DNA of 45,928 nucleotides. It comes from Chryseobacterium gleum. GTDB taxonomy: Bacteria; Bacteroidota; Bacteroidia; Flavobacteriales_D; Sanyastnellaceae. The notes beneath the pieces were generated by a model. The model did no database searches. It was not told where the DNA came from and worked only from the letters and a program-made list of their open reading frames with translations. The position numbers and the translations under genes were made by a program. Shown piece by piece: positions 45,679-45,928 of the stretch (position 1 is the first letter of the stretch; each line of letters begins with the position of its first letter). The DNA is taken from the NCBI GenBank assembly GCA_945869405.1, contig CAMBPD010000004.1, forward strand, positions 1 through 45,928, written 5' to 3'.

Positions 45679-45928
45679 TGCTACGATCACTTTCGGTTCA
45701 TACACGCTTTGTCATTGCATTCGTTGCGTTGATGTTTTTGGTGCGACTGTTTCACATCACGAACCCCCCCGTGGAAGTAGCGCACAATTGGCGACAAACA
45801 ACTTCGATGATGGTAGCACGTAACTTCCATCAGCTCGACAACAACATCCTCTACCCCACGATTGATGAAACAGGCGAAATGAGAGGAGTGGTTGGCATGG
45901 AGTTTCCGGCCATCCCGTATGCGATTCA
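45678..45928 (+). CDS. Membrane protein, possibly a GT39/ArnT-like glycosyltransferase; C-terminus off the window
   Basis: TGATG overlap with the upstream stop; 'MLRSLSVHTRFVIAFVALMFLVRLFHITNPPVEVAHNWRQTTSMMVARNFHQLDNNILYPTIDETGEMRGVVGMEFPAIPYAI' stays open to the end. Confidence 0.6.
   Translation, partial: MLRSLSVHTRFVIAFVALMFLVRLFHITNPPVEVAHNWRQTTSMMVARNFHQLDNNILYPTIDETGEMRGVVGMEFPAIPYAI

Noticed and set aside
1-45928. CRISPR array, tRNA/rRNA, prophage or transposon
   Set aside because: No spaced direct repeats, tRNA/rRNA-like sequences, integrases, transposases or phage structural genes were recognised by reading; a formal scan was not possible.

Overview
This 45.9 kb window looks like chromosomal DNA from a Bacteroidota (Flavobacteriales-like) bacterium. 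Lineage markers are T9SS-type C-termini, alternative complex III, DUF6427/DUF6341-like proteins and TAnnTTTG promoter boxes. Most of it is core metabolism: purD, dusB, ispD, rlmH, pdxA, M17 aminopeptidase, queG, ruvB, hmgA, hppD and a phospho-sugar mutase. The largest block is one ~11.7 kb minus-strand respiratory cluster, actABCDEF-coxB-ctaD. The accessory part is made of large secreted T9SS-type proteins. It includes a co-oriented trio of a lamin-tail-domain (LTD) protein, a TonB-dependent receptor and a secreted endonuclease I, which I consider the best candidate for an under-described system, possibly extracellular nucleic-acid binding, cleavage and uptake. A second accessory module is a PstS-like lipoprotein with a TPR protein and a small membrane protein, lacking the usual ABC or ExbBD partners. 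I saw no rRNA, tRNA, CRISPR array, transposase, integrase or phage genes. All family assignments come from reading motifs in the translations, without database searches.
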